Notes: generated from the letters alone by a model not told the origin. A DNA stretch of 64,000 nt from Promicromonospora sp. MEB111 (GCF_030209445.1 NZ_JARVSD010000014.1:62001-126000), one strand, 5' to 3'. Counted from the stretch's first letter, positions 1 through 8,582 are shown. Translations and numbers: made by a program.

Positions 1-2252
1 GCGAGCGTGTCGCCCGTGCCCACCTTGATCGACAGGTCGCCGGCCTCGAGCGCGCCGAAGGCCTGCTCGTCGGTGGTGTCGTCACCCGCGTACAGGACGC
101 GCACCTTCTCGACGCCCAGCTCGGCCGCCACGGTACCGCGCAGCCGGCGCAGCGCCTCGCCCTTGCTGGTGGTCACCACGGACACCTCGACCACGTCCTT
201 GCCGTGCATCACGGGCAGCCCCAGGTTGGCCGCGACCTCGTCGGCGGCCACGGTGATGGCGGCGGCGTCGTCCACGCTCGCCAGGCGCGTGTGCACGACG
301 GCGGCGGCGGGCTTGACCTGTACCCATGCCCCCTCGCGGCCGGACACCGCGGACTCGAAGCCCGCGACGAGCGCGTCGAGCTGGCCGGACTGGACGGTCG
401 TCAGCTGGAAGGGCACCTGGTCGACGCCGGTGGCGGTGGCCCGCCCGGCCTCAGCGCCGTGGCTGCCCACGAGGAACGTGCCGTCGGGGGCGACGGTGCG
501 CTCGGCGAGGTCGGACAGGTCGCGGCCGGAGACGAACGCGAGGCGCACGGGCGCCTCCTGCGCCAGCGCGTGCAGCTGCTCGACCGCGGTCCGCGCAGCG
601 CGCGTCATGGTCGACGACTTGGGGTCGTCCACGAGCGGCGCCAGCGTCCCGTCGAAGTCGGAGGCGAGCAGCCAGCCCGTCGTCGGCTTCCTGCGCCGTC
701 CGCTCCCGTTGCCCATGCGCGCGAGCCGGCCCTTGGCGGGGATGCCGTCGGGAACAGTGGTGAACGCCGTGAGCGCGTCCCGGAGGTTGTGGTGCCGGGG
801 CTCCGCGGAGCGCGGGTCGACGCTGAGCGGCCGCGGCGGGACTGCCGTGAGCACCCCGAGGAAGGTCTCCGACCACTTGGCCACGTCGTCGGCCAGGACC
901 TTGCGGCGCAGGCGCCGCATGCGGCGGCGCTGCTCCCGGGGGTCCATGGTCGCGGCGGCCACGATGATGTCCTTCATGCCGTCGATGTCGTGCGGGTTGA
1001 CCAGCAGCGGGCCGGGGGAGAGCTCGTCGGCCGCGCCCGTGAACTCGCTCAGCACCAGGGCGCCGCGCTCGTCGGAGCGGGCGGCGATGTACTCCTTGGC
1101 CACGAGGTTCATGCCGTCGCGCAGCGAGGTCACCAGCAGCACGTCGGCCGCGAGGTAGAGCGCCGCCATCTCCTCCGGCGGGTAGGAGTGGTGCAGGTAG
1201 TGGATCGCCGAGTGGCCCAGCTCGCCGTACTCGCCGTTGATCCGGCCCACGAGGATCTCGACGTGCTCGCGGAGATCCTGGTAGGCGCCCACGTTCTCGC
1301 GGCTGGGGCTCGCGACCTGCACGAGCGTGGCGTGCTCGACGTCGAGGCGGCCGTCGTCGAGCAGCTCGCCGTAGGCCTTGATGCGGTGCCGGATGCCCTT
1401 GGTGTAGTCGAGGCGGTCCACGCCCAGCATCAGGGTGTCCGGGTTCCCCAGGTCCGCCTTGATCTCCTTGGCGCGGGCCTGGACCTCGGGGGTGCGCGCG
1501 AGCGTGTCGAACCGGTGGGAGTCGATCGAGATCGGGAACGACGACGCGCGCACGTGCCGGCCGGGCCGCCCGTCGGCGTCCGGGATGGTGATGACGGGGC
1601 CGCGCGTGGTGAACCCGGTCAGCCGCCGTGCCGAGCGCACGAAGTTCGCCGCGTCGCCGTTGCGCTGGAAGCCTACGAGGTCCGCGCCGAGCAGTCCGTC
1701 GATGATCTGCCGTCGCCACGGGAGCTGCGCGAACAGCTCGACCGGCGGGAACGGGATGTGGTCGAAGAACCCGATCCGCAGGTCCGGTCGCAGGTCGCGC
1801 AGCATGCGGGGGACGAGCTGGAGCTGGTAGTCGTGCACCCAGACGACGGCGCCCTCCGCGGCCTGCTCCGCGGCGGCGTCGGCGAAGCGCTGGTTGACCC
1901 GGCGGTAGGCGTCCCACCACTGCCGGTGGTAGTCGGGGCGCTCGATGACGTCGTGGTAGAGCGGCCAGAGGGTCCCGTTGGAGAAGCCCTCGTAGTACCG
2001 CTCGATCTCGACGGCGTTCAGCGTGACCGGGACCAGCAGCATCCCGTCGGCCTCGAAGGGCTCGTGCGCGAGGTCGGGGGCGCCGGACCAGCCGACCCAG
2101 GCGCCGTCGGCGCCCTGCATGACCGGCTCGAGTGCCGTGACCAGGCCGCCTGGTGACCTCTGCCAGGTGAGGTCACCGGTGGTGCCGACCGAGAAGTCGA
2201 CCGGGAGCCGGTTCGCGACGACGACCAGATCGTACCCGTCTTTACCCGGCAA
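1..2252 (-). CDS. otsAB: Bifunctional trehalose-6-phosphate synthase/phosphatase (OtsA-OtsB fusion), 3' end cut by window edge
   Basis: Makes trehalose: the N-terminal GT20 domain joins UDP/GDP-glucose to glucose-6-phosphate, and the C-terminal HAD phosphatase removes the phosphate. The start is TTG at 2252, preceded by AAGGAG with 7 nt spacing, opening with the family motif DLVVVANRLPV. The GT20 signature SLRDGMNLVAKEY lies near residues 371-387. The HAD motifs DFDGTLAPLVDDP (about residue 532), SGRDLSDL and GDDTTDEQAF (about 720-731) show an intact phosphatase half. About 750 codons are visible and the frame is still open at base 1, so the stop lies outside. The promoter region shared with the kinase gene carries a direct repeat (2297-2338). 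Confidence 0.93.
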   Translation of the reverse strand, partial: MPGKDGYDLVVVANRLPVDFSVGTTGDLTWQRSPGGLVTALEPVMQGADGAWVGWSGAPDLAHEPFEADGMLLVPVTLNAVEIERYYEGFSNGTLWPLYHDVIERPDYHRQWWDAYRRVNQRFADAAAEQAAEGAVVWVHDYQLQLVPRMLRDLRPDLRIGFFDHIPFPPVELFAQLPWRRQIIDGLLGADLVGFQRNGDAANFVRSARRLTGFTTRGPVITIPDADGRPGRHVRASSFPISIDSHRFDTLARTPEVQARAKEIKADLGNPDTLMLGVDRLDYTKGIRHRIKAYGELLDDGRLDVEHATLVQVASPSRENVGAYQDLREHVEILVGRINGEYGELGHSAIHYLHHSYPPEEMAALYLAADVLLVTSLRDGMNLVAKEYIAARSDERGALVLSEFTGAADELSPGPLLVNPHDIDGMKDIIVAAATMDPREQRRRMRRLRRKVLADDVAKWSETFLGVLTAVPPRPLSVDPRSAEPRHHNLRDALTAFTTVPDGIPAKGRLARMGNGSGRRRKPTTGWLLASDFDGTLAPLVDDPKSSTMTRAARTAVEQLHALAQEAPVRLAFVSGRDLSDLAERTVAPDGTFLVGSHGAEAGRATATGVDQVPFQLTTVQSGQLDALVAGFESAVSGREGAWVQVKPAAAVVHTRLASVDDAAAITVAADEVAANLGLPVMHGKDVVEVSVVTTSKGEALRRLRGTVAAELGVEKVRVLYAGDDTTDEQAFGALEAGDLSIKVGTGDTL

Positions 2253-2296
2253 TGTACTGCTCCTTATGTGTGGATGATTCTCGCTCTGCTGCGTCA

Positions 2297-2338
2297 AGAG
2301 TAACGAGGTCTCTTCCCTGCTCAGAGTAACGATGTCTC
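2297..2338. repeat. Direct repeat pair in the otsAB / kinase divergent region
   Basis: Two 16-bp copies, AGAGTAACGAGGTCTC at 2297-2312 and AGAGTAACGATGTCTC at 2323-2338, differ at one base and are 26 bp apart start to start. They lie upstream of the TTG start of otsAB and could be binding sites for a regulator. The regulator is unknown. Confidence 0.4.
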
Positions 2339-2414
2339 GCTCCACTCGAACGTCGGCCCGTCGCGGTGCTGGTCAGGGGCTGGATGTTGGCGGGCGTCCG
2401 CTGTCGGTGACGGC

Positions 2415-2420
2415 TACGGT
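2415..2420 (+). promoter_or_regulatory. Candidate leaderless -10 box (TACGGT) for the Ser/Thr kinase gene
   Basis: TACGGT fits TANNNT and ends 7 nt before ATG 2428, so transcription would begin at the start codon. No Shine-Dalgarno sequence precedes this ATG. No good -35 is seen. Confidence 0.4.
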
Positions 2421-2427
2421 GTGCCTC

Positions 2428-4242
2428 ATGGAGGAGGTGGAGGCCTCGATCGCGCCCCCGCACGGCGCCGGCCCCGCTGCCGGTACGAAGCTCGGCGGGT
2501 ACACGGTCGTGCGCGAGATCGGGTCGGGCGCGATGGGCGCCGTCTACCGCGCCCAGGACGACGGCGGGAACGCCGTGGCGCTCAAGATGCTCCACCGCCA
2601 CCTCGACGACCGGGCGGCCCGCGAGCGGCTGCGCCGCGAGGCCACCGCGCTGCAGGGGCTGAGGCACCCCGCGGTGGCCCGGGTGCTGGACGCCGAGCTC
2701 GAAGGACCCGACGCGTTCATCGTCACCGAGCTCGTCGAGGGCCCCACGCTCGAGGAGGAGATCGACGCGCGCGGCCCCCTGGACTCCCGGGACCTCTTCG
2801 AGCTCGCCGACCAGCTCGCCGACGCGCTCGAGGCGGTCCACGGCACCGGCGTGGTGCACCGGGACCTGACCCCGTCGAACGTGCTCATCGCACGGACCGG
2901 ACCGGTCCTGATCGACTTCGGGCTCGCGCAGGGCCCGGGCGACGTGCGGGCGACCCGGACCGGGTTCGTCATGGGCACCCCCGGCTACCTCGCGCCCGAG
3001 CTGCTCGACGGCGCCGAGCCCGGCCCCGACACCGACTGGTGGTCCTGGGCGGCCGTCCTCGCCTTCGCGGGCACCGGCCGCGCGCCCTTCGGCGTGCGGC
3101 CCACCGAGCTCGTGCTGCGCCGCTCGCGGCAGGGCCGGGCCGACCTCGACGGGCTCCAGCCGCGTGCCGGCCGGGCGCTCGCGGCGGCGCTCCGGGCCGT
3201 ACCCGCGGAGCGCTGGGGACCGAACGAGGTCGCGCGGGCGCTCAAGGCCGAGTCGGACGCCTTCGTCGCCACGACGACGGGGGAGGGCGGCCCGGAGACG
3301 ACGGTCCTCGACACCTCCGGTGACGGGACCACCGTGGCCGCGGCCGACGCCGGCTCGACGCGCGTCATGCCGAAGGGCCTGCTGCCCCGCCGGCGACCGG
3401 TCTCCGAGGCGGCCGGCGGTGTCGGCGTCGGTGCGGCGGCAGGAGCCGCCGCTGCCGCGCGCAACCCCAACCCCGTGGGCGGCGTGAGCGACCTGGCGCA
3501 GGGCGCCGGCCAGGCCAAGGGCCGGTCGGTCACGGGCCGGGCGTCCGGCTCGCCGGGTCCGGGCACGCCGTCGGGCGGGACCGCCCTCCTGCCGGAGCCG
3601 GTGAACCCCGCACGGGTCACCGGCTACCGCACGCTGTTCCTGACGCTCACCGTCGCCCTCATGACGCTCGCCGCGACCCGGCCCGGTGCCGCGGTCGCCG
3701 TGCTCGTGGTCCTGCTCGTGGTGACCCGTCTGGCCGGCATCGCCGTCGACGAGTTCCGCAGCCGCCGCGCGCGGCGTGGGCCGAGCCGCAGCGACGCGCT
3801 CGTGGCGACCCTCGTGTCCCCGTGGCACCTCGTTCGCGCCGTGTTCGGCGTGCTGCCCGCCGTGGCCGTCGGGATCTGCGCCGGGGTCATCGTGGTGCTG
3901 CTCGGACTGGTGGTCTTCGCGCCCGGCAACGTGATCATCGCCCCCATCCCGACCGTCGAGGCACGGTCCGTGGGCGGCATGAACGAGCCGATCGTCGACA
4001 GCCTTGTGCTCGCCGTCGCCATGCTGGTCACCGTGGTCGTGACGTGGTGGGGGCCGGCGTCGTACGGGACGCGGGTCGGGGCCGGGCCGCTGCTGCGCCG
4101 GATCGCCCCGACCAAGGGCTCCAAGACGGTCGTCACCCTGGTCGTGCTGGCGCTCGCCGTGCTCGCCGCGCTGCCCCTGTTCGGCGGCTCCGTGGACGTC
4201 GTCTGGTGGCCGCTGGACGACCGGCCCGCCGTGACCTGGTGA
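2428..4242 (+). CDS. Membrane-anchored serine/threonine protein kinase
   Basis: Hanks-type kinase: glycine loop GSGAMGAVY, VAIK-type lysine in ALKML, catalytic loop HRDLTPSN, DFGLA and GTPGYLAPE are all in the first ~200 residues. The usual Lys after HRDL is Thr here. A Pro/Ala/Gly-rich linker follows, then about six hydrophobic segments in the last ~170 residues, with no PASTA or other sensor repeat. ATG 2428 is chosen because the fold starts soon after it and a TANNNT box sits 7 nt upstream. An in-frame GTG or ATG near 2332 would add 32 poorly conserved residues. Target proteins cannot be read from sequence. Confidence 0.85.
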   Translation: MEEVEASIAPPHGAGPAAGTKLGGYTVVREIGSGAMGAVYRAQDDGGNAVALKMLHRHLDDRAARERLRREATALQGLRHPAVARVLDAELEGPDAFIVTELVEGPTLEEEIDARGPLDSRDLFELADQLADALEAVHGTGVVHRDLTPSNVLIARTGPVLIDFGLAQGPGDVRATRTGFVMGTPGYLAPELLDGAEPGPDTDWWSWAAVLAFAGTGRAPFGVRPTELVLRRSRQGRADLDGLQPRAGRALAAALRAVPAERWGPNEVARALKAESDAFVATTTGEGGPETTVLDTSGDGTTVAAADAGSTRVMPKGLLPRRRPVSEAAGGVGVGAAAGAAAAARNPNPVGGVSDLAQGAGQAKGRSVTGRASGSPGPGTPSGGTALLPEPVNPARVTGYRTLFLTLTVALMTLAATRPGAAVAVLVVLLVVTRLAGIAVDEFRSRRARRGPSRSDALVATLVSPWHLVRAVFGVLPAVAVGICAGVIVVLLGLVVFAPGNVIIAPIPTVEARSVGGMNEPIVDSLVLAVAMLVTVVVTWWGPASYGTRVGAGPLLRRIAPTKGSKTVVTLVVLALAVLAALPLFGGSVDVVWWPLDDRPAVTW

Positions 4243-4302
4243 CCCCTGATCCGGGTGTCCGGATCGTACAGAAACGTTCAGCAGTCTCCCAGCGAACGCT
4301 AG

Positions 4303-4308
4303 TAGGCT
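4303..4308 (+). promoter_or_regulatory. Candidate -10 box TAGGCT for the DsbA-like gene
   Basis: TAGGCT lies 55 nt before ATG 4364. The same hexamer precedes the tRNA (5327), the cold-shock gene (10660), the NYN gene (18358) and, on the minus strand, the HD gene (15883). Confidence 0.4.
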
Positions 4309-4363
4309 TGATGGAGGCGCGTGTCGCGCCTCGCCCCATTGGCCCGCATCTCGAAGGACCCCG

Positions 4364-5209
4364 ATGTCGACGAATCAGACCAAGGCACAGCGCCGCGACG
4401 CGGCCCGTGCCGAGGCCCTTGCACTCCAGAAGAAGCAGCAGGCGAGCGAGAAGCGCAACCGCCTGATCGTGCTCGGCGCGCTCGGGCTGGGAGTCATCAT
4501 CCTGGTCGTGGCTGTCGTCATGATCTTCATGGAGTCCCAGAAGACGCCCATGGAGAAGGTCGACAACGTCCCGGCCGGCGTGGTGCAGGAGACCGGCATC
4601 CCGGTCGGCGCCGACGGCGCAGCGGGCACCTCGAACGAGGGCGCCAAGACGCTCGACGTGTACGTCGACTACATGTGCCCCATCTGCGGCCAGTTCGAGC
4701 AGACCAACAGCGCGAGCATCACCGAGATGCGCGAGGCCGGTGACGTCACGTTCGTGGTGCACCCGGTCTCGATCCTGGACCGCACCTCGCAGGGCACCGA
4801 GTACTCGACGCGTGCGGCGTCGGCGGCGGCCTGGGTCGCCGACCGCGCCCCGGAGCAGTTCGCCGCGTTCCACGACGCGATGTTCGCCAGCCAGCCGCAG
4901 GAGAACACCGCGGGTCTGTCCGACGAGCAGATCGCGCAGGTCGCCGAGCAGGCGGGCGTGCCGGCCGACGTCGCCGCGGGCATCACCGACGGCGACGCGA
5001 CGGACACCTACCGGGAGTGGGTCACCGCGTCCACGGAGCTTGCGACCAGTGACGAGGCCTTGTTCAACGCCCAGGGCGGCTTCGGGACGCCGACCGTGGT
5101 GATCGACGGTGAGCGGTTCGAGGACTGGCAGACCCCCGGCGCGCTGACCCAGGCGATCACGGGCGAGGCCGCCAGCTCCGACGAGCCTTCCGCGGAGCCT
5201 TCCGAGTAG
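4364..5209 (+). CDS. Membrane-anchored DsbA-family thioredoxin-like protein
   Basis: Predicted to act outside the membrane in disulfide formation or isomerisation. It has a charged Lys/Arg/Gln-rich N-terminus, one membrane segment (about residues 33-56) and a DsbA-like thioredoxin domain (Thioredoxin_4 type) with the CPIC active site in DYMCPICGQF. The cis-Pro region GGFGTPTVVIDG lies near the C-terminus. The start ATG has GAAGGA 5 nt upstream. A strong hairpin terminator follows at 5225-5260. It stands alone between the kinase gene and a tRNA. Confidence 0.88.
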   Translation: MSTNQTKAQRRDAARAEALALQKKQQASEKRNRLIVLGALGLGVIILVVAVVMIFMESQKTPMEKVDNVPAGVVQETGIPVGADGAAGTSNEGAKTLDVYVDYMCPICGQFEQTNSASITEMREAGDVTFVVHPVSILDRTSQGTEYSTRAASAAAWVADRAPEQFAAFHDAMFASQPQENTAGLSDEQIAQVAEQAGVPADVAAGITDGDATDTYREWVTASTELATSDEALFNAQGGFGTPTVVIDGERFEDWQTPGALTQAITGEAASSDEPSAEPSE

Positions 5210-5224
5210 CAGCGGGCGAGTCGA

Positions 5225-5260
5225 CGGCGGGGTCTCGGACTGCGGTCCGGGGCCCCGCCG
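5225..5260 (+). terminator. Hairpin terminator after the DsbA-like gene
   Basis: Two 16-nt arms (5225-5240 and 5245-5260) pair with only two T-G wobbles around the loop TGCG. A short CT-rich tail follows rather than a long T tract. Confidence 0.7.
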
Positions 5261-5326
5261 CTCTGTCTCCCGCGGCGTCTCGGCGACGCGCGGGGATTCG
5301 ACTCGGACTCGGGCCGGAGGAACCGT

Positions 5327-5332
5327 TAGGCT
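5327..5332 (+). promoter_or_regulatory. Candidate -10 box TAGGCT for tRNA-Thr
   Basis: TAGGCT ends 11 nt before the mature tRNA 5' end at 5344, a plausible distance for a short 5' leader removed by RNase P. Confidence 0.4.
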
Positions 5333-5343
5333 GTTCCCCGCCC

Positions 5344-5419
5344 GCCGCCTTAGCTCAGCTGGTAGAGCTCCCGCCTTGTAAGCGGAAGGTCGTCGGTTCG
5401 AACCCGACAGGCGGCTCCA
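5344..5419 (+). tRNA. tRNA-Thr (anticodon TGT)
   Basis: The acceptor stem GCCGCCT pairs perfectly with AGGCGGC. The D-arm begins GCTC, the anticodon loop is CTTGTAA (anticodon TGT, reads ACA), and the T-loop is GGTTCGAACCC. The discriminator is T5416 and CCA is encoded at 5417-5419. A C-A mismatch at the top of the anticodon stem is the only blemish. Confidence 0.95.
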
Positions 5420-5420
5420 G

Positions 5421-5449
5421 AGGCCCGGAATCCTTGGGATTCCGGGCCT
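5421..5449. terminator. Bidirectional hairpin terminator between tRNA-Thr and tetR
   Basis: Perfect 13-bp arms (5421-5433 and 5437-5449) with a 3-nt TTG loop lie between the plus-strand tRNA and the minus-strand TetR gene that ends at 5484, so it can serve both. Confidence 0.75.
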
Positions 5450-5483
5450 GCTCTGTCCCGCGTCGAGGGCTCCTGAACGGGCG

Positions 5484-6032
5484 TCAGGCCTGGGGAGCTC
5501 CCGCCACGGCGCGCACCAGGTGTTCCGCGACGGCGCGGCGCTGGGTGTCGGGCATCGACCGGTAGGCGAGCGACTCGAACATCCACAGCCCGTCGGCGGC
5601 GAGGCGCGCCACCAGCAGGGACATCGAGGCAGGGTCGGCCTCGGCGTCGTCGGGCACGGGCGCCCACCGGTCCAGCACCATGCTCCACGGGCCCGCCCAC
5701 TCCGGACGGGTCGCGGCCTCCAGCATGAGCTGCAGCTCCGCCCGGGTCGCGGCCTGGGCGCTCACGCGGATGTAGGCGGCCAGCCGCTCGTCGGGGGTGA
5801 GCTGGTCGGCTGGGCGGCCGGCGTCGGCCTCCAGGGTGGCCTCCCACCGGTCGGCCAGGTGCTCGTGGATGGCCACGAGCAGCCCCTCGCGGGAAGGGAA
5901 GTGGTACATGATCCCGCCGCGGGTCAGCTCGGCCTCGGCCGCCACGGAGTCGAACGTCACGGCCCTGACGCCCTCGCGCTGGACCAGGCGCACGGCGGAT
6001 TCGAGGATGCGGTCGCGGTTGCTCGGTCGCAC
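5484..6032 (-). CDS. TetR/AcrR-family transcriptional repressor (exporter operon)
   Basis: 182 residues with the N-terminal HTH typical of TetR proteins (RDRILESAVRLVQREG, then FDSVAAEAELTRGGIMYHFPSREGLL) and a helical ligand-binding C-terminus. Start GTG 6032 has AGGAG 5 nt upstream. It lies 34 bp downstream of the MFS exporter on the same strand, so both are probably one operon, repressed by this protein through the palindrome at 7615-7628. The inducer is unknown. Confidence 0.88.
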   Translation of the reverse strand: MRPSNRDRILESAVRLVQREGVRAVTFDSVAAEAELTRGGIMYHFPSREGLLVAIHEHLADRWEATLEADAGRPADQLTPDERLAAYIRVSAQAATRAELQLMLEAATRPEWAGPWSMVLDRWAPVPDDAEADPASMSLLVARLAADGLWMFESLAYRSMPDTQRRAVAEHLVRAVAGAPQA

Positions 6033-6066
6033 GGGGTCTCCTGCGGGGCGTCGCGGTCGGAGCGGT

Positions 6067-7602
6067 TCAGTGACCCGAACCGTAGGCGGAGGATGCCGAT
6101 CCCGGCCCGTAGGCGTGGAGCAGCACAGTTGTGACGATAGCGCCGACCGCCAGGACCGCGGCGCAGACCACCATGACCACGAAGTAGCTGTTCCCGAAGG
6201 CCTGGCCCGCGGCGGCGAGCACCTCGGGGCCGGTGCCCGGGGCGGTCAGGGCGTCGGACATGGACCGGCTCGCCTCGACGGGGGCGTCGACGGGCAGGCG
6301 GACCGTCGCGGTGTAGATGGTGGTCAGCAGCGAGCCGAGCAGGGCCACGGCGGCCAGACTGCCGAACTCGTAGGAGACCTCCTCCACGGAGGACGCCATG
6401 CCGGCGCGGCGGGCCGGCACGTTCCCGATGATCGCGGTGGAGGCCACCGACATCGCCGCCCCCAGCCCGAGGCCCGTCACGAGCAGGCCGGCGAGCAGCA
6501 GCCACTCGGTCCCGTGCTGCACGCCGTACAGCGTCCCGGCCACACCGGCGGCGCCCACGGCCAGGCCGCCGCCGATCAGCACCCGCAGGCCCACCACGTG
6601 GAGGAACGCCCCGGCCAGGAGCGAGGACGGCAGCGAGCCGAGGGCGATCGCGGCCACCAGGAGCCCGGACTCCAGCGGGGTGAACCCGGCCACGAGCTGG
6701 AAGCGCTGCGTCGTGGCGAGCTGCAGGCCGCCCATGGCGAACATGGCGATCGCCGCCGCCAGCACCCCGGACGAGAACGCGGCGTTGCGGAAGATCGACA
6801 GGTCGAGCAGCGGGAACGGCAGCCGTCGCTGCCGGCGCACGAAGACCCACCAGCCCACGACGGTCACGGCGGCCGCCCCGAGGACGACGGTCCCGGACCG
6901 GTCGGCGCGGGCGACCTCCTTGATCAGGACCACGAGCCCGACCAGCGTGACCAGGGCCTGGACGGACGAGACGAAGTCCCACCGGGTCGCAGGGTGCGGG
7001 TCGTCCTCGGGCGCGACGGCGAGCCCGACGATCACGGCCAGCAGGACCACCGGCACGTTGATCAGGAAGATCGAGCCCCAGGCGAAGTGCTCCAGCAGGA
7101 CGCCGCCGACGATCGGCCCGAGGGCACCGCCGACGACGGACAGGCTGCCCCACACGCTGATGGCGATGTTGCGCTCGCGCTCGTTGACGAAGGCCACCCG
7201 GATCAGGGCCAGCGTGGCCGGCATCATCGCCGCGGCGCCGACGGCCAGCAGCCCCCGCGCGGCGATCAGCACCTCGGGCGTGGGCGCGGTCGCGGCCAGG
7301 AAGGAGGCGAGCCCGAACACCACGAGGCCGGCCACGAACATCCGCCGGTGCCCGAACCGGTCGCCCAGCGTGCCCGAGCCGAGCAGGAGCCCGGTCATCA
7401 CCAGCGGGTAGGCGTTGATGATCCACAGGCTCTCGCTCCAGCTCGCGTCGAGCTCGCGCGTGAGAGTCGGCAGCGCCGTGTAGAGGATCGAGTTGTCCAG
7501 GGTGATCAGAAGCAGGCCGGTGCCCACGGTGACCAGGAGGGTCCAGCGTCGTCCGGTGCTGAGCTGGGACGTGCCCGCACTGCGCGGAGGGCTCATCGTC
7601 AT
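6067..7602 (-). CDS. MFS drug exporter, DHA2 (14-TM) family
   Basis: Proton-coupled efflux pump. At 511 residues it has the length and about 14 membrane segments of QacA/LfrA-type exporters. Motif D1 is visible in the first helix (LITLDNSILYTALP), followed by GTLGDRFGHRRMF (motif A) and, in helix 5, GPIVGGVLLE (motif C). Start ATG 7602 lies exactly 7 nt after a TACATT box, suggesting a leaderless transcript. First gene of an operon with tetR. Confidence 0.9.
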   Translation of the reverse strand: MTMSPPRSAGTSQLSTGRRWTLLVTVGTGLLLITLDNSILYTALPTLTRELDASWSESLWIINAYPLVMTGLLLGSGTLGDRFGHRRMFVAGLVVFGLASFLAATAPTPEVLIAARGLLAVGAAAMMPATLALIRVAFVNERERNIAISVWGSLSVVGGALGPIVGGVLLEHFAWGSIFLINVPVVLLAVIVGLAVAPEDDPHPATRWDFVSSVQALVTLVGLVVLIKEVARADRSGTVVLGAAAVTVVGWWVFVRRQRRLPFPLLDLSIFRNAAFSSGVLAAAIAMFAMGGLQLATTQRFQLVAGFTPLESGLLVAAIALGSLPSSLLAGAFLHVVGLRVLIGGGLAVGAAGVAGTLYGVQHGTEWLLLAGLLVTGLGLGAAMSVASTAIIGNVPARRAGMASSVEEVSYEFGSLAAVALLGSLLTTIYTATVRLPVDAPVEASRSMSDALTAPGTGPEVLAAAGQAFGNSYFVVMVVCAAVLAVGAIVTTVLLHAYGPGSASSAYGSGH

Positions 7603-7609
7603 GGTTGTA

Positions 7610-7628
7610 AATGTACCATCTAGAAGGT
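7610..7628 (-). promoter_or_regulatory. Leaderless promoter and TetR-type operator for the MFS/tetR operon
   Basis: On the minus strand TACATT (7610-7615) ends 7 nt before ATG 7602. Immediately upstream, 7615-7628 reads ACCATCTAGAAGGT, a 14-bp palindrome with one mismatched pair centred on CTAG. Binding there would cover the space between -10 and -35. Confidence 0.6.
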
Positions 7629-7662
7629 TAAGTTACGCGGCCAGGGCAGGGTTGCGGAGACG

Positions 7663-7700
7663 TCAGAGGCTCCCCGGTGCGAGCACCAGGGAGCCTCTGA
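7663..7700 (-). terminator. Long hairpin downstream of the SGNH hydrolase gene
   Basis: The outer arms (7663-7674, 7689-7700) pair over 12 bp. A single C/A mismatch follows, then five more pairs around a GA loop. There is no T tract. It separates the SGNH gene from the exporter promoter. Confidence 0.6.
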
Positions 7701-7736
7701 GATTCACCCTCGAAAGTGTAGGGCCGTGCCGGGGGG

Positions 7737-8582
7737 TTACGCGCGCGGCCAGACCCCCGGCGTCGGCCACTTGGCGGTGCGCCCGTCGCCGCTGGAGGTG
7801 CCCGTCAGGCGCCGCTTGACCCAGGGGCCCACGTGCTGGCGCATCCAGGCGGCGTTGGCGCGCGCCGTCTCGCGGAAGGCCGCGGGCGGGGCGGCGTCGA
7901 GCGGCACGTCGTAGCCGGCGTCGTCCGGTTCGAGGCCGAGCGCGACCAGCGCGGCGTTCGCCACCCGCTGGTGCCCCTCGGGGGTGAGGTGGATGCGGTC
8001 GGAGGACCAGAGGCGCAGGTCGGCCAGGGCGCGCATGCCCCAGAGGTCCACGACGTGCGCGCCGTGGCGCCGGGCGATGGACCAGACGTTCGCGTTGAAG
8101 ATGCCCACGCGGCCGTTGGTCCAGCTCAGGGCGGCCCCCGCCTTGAAGCCGGTGCCCATCAGCACGTCGGCGCCGGTGGCGCGGAGTGTGGCGACGGCGT
8201 CCTCCAGCGCGGCCGAGATCGCGTCGATGTCGGCCGTGGCGCGCAGGATGTCGTTGCCGCCCGCGACCAGCGAGACGAGGTCGGGCTGGGCGTCGAGGGC
8301 GACCCCGAGCTGCTCGGCGACGATCGGGCGCAGCTTGCGGCCCCGGATCGCGAGGTTCGCGTACTCCAGCGGCGCCTCGCCGGCCGAGATGCGGCGGGCG
8401 GAGAGCGCGGCGGCGAGGTTGTCCGCCCAGCCACGCTGCACGTCCGGGGCGTCGGGATAGGGGTCCCACAGGCCCTCCGAGAAGGAGTCGCCCATGGCGA
8501 TGTACCGCGTCCAGCGGACGGGGGCGGTCGCGGAGGGAGTGGTGGAGGGGCCTTCCGGTTCTGGGGTCGTCGTCGCGCTCAC
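7737..8582 (-). CDS. SGNH/GDSL-family hydrolase
   Basis: Likely an esterase or lipase-like hydrolase. Block I is AMGDSFSEG (catalytic Ser), the block III Asn is in GGNDI, and block V is DRIHLTPEGH (catalytic Asp and His). No signal peptide is evident from the chosen start. The frame is open further upstream, but a longer protein would run into the divergent ung gene. GTG 8582 is preferred because GACAAT (8590-8595) sits 7 nt upstream. ATG 8591 is the alternative, three codons longer. The substrate is unknown. Confidence 0.82.
   Translation of the reverse strand: MSATTTPEPEGPSTTPSATAPVRWTRYIAMGDSFSEGLWDPYPDAPDVQRGWADNLAAALSARRISAGEAPLEYANLAIRGRKLRPIVAEQLGVALDAQPDLVSLVAGGNDILRATADIDAISAALEDAVATLRATGADVLMGTGFKAGAALSWTNGRVGIFNANVWSIARRHGAHVVDLWGMRALADLRLWSSDRIHLTPEGHQRVANAALVALGLEPDDAGYDVPLDAAPPAAFRETARANAAWMRQHVGPWVKRRLTGTSSGDGRTAKWPTPGVWPRA

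Noticed and set aside
451-1920. Minus-strand 489-codon frame inside otsAB
   Set aside because: It is a different frame of the same strand as the clearly recognisable OtsA-OtsB fusion; its translation is Arg/Pro/Gly-rich noise.
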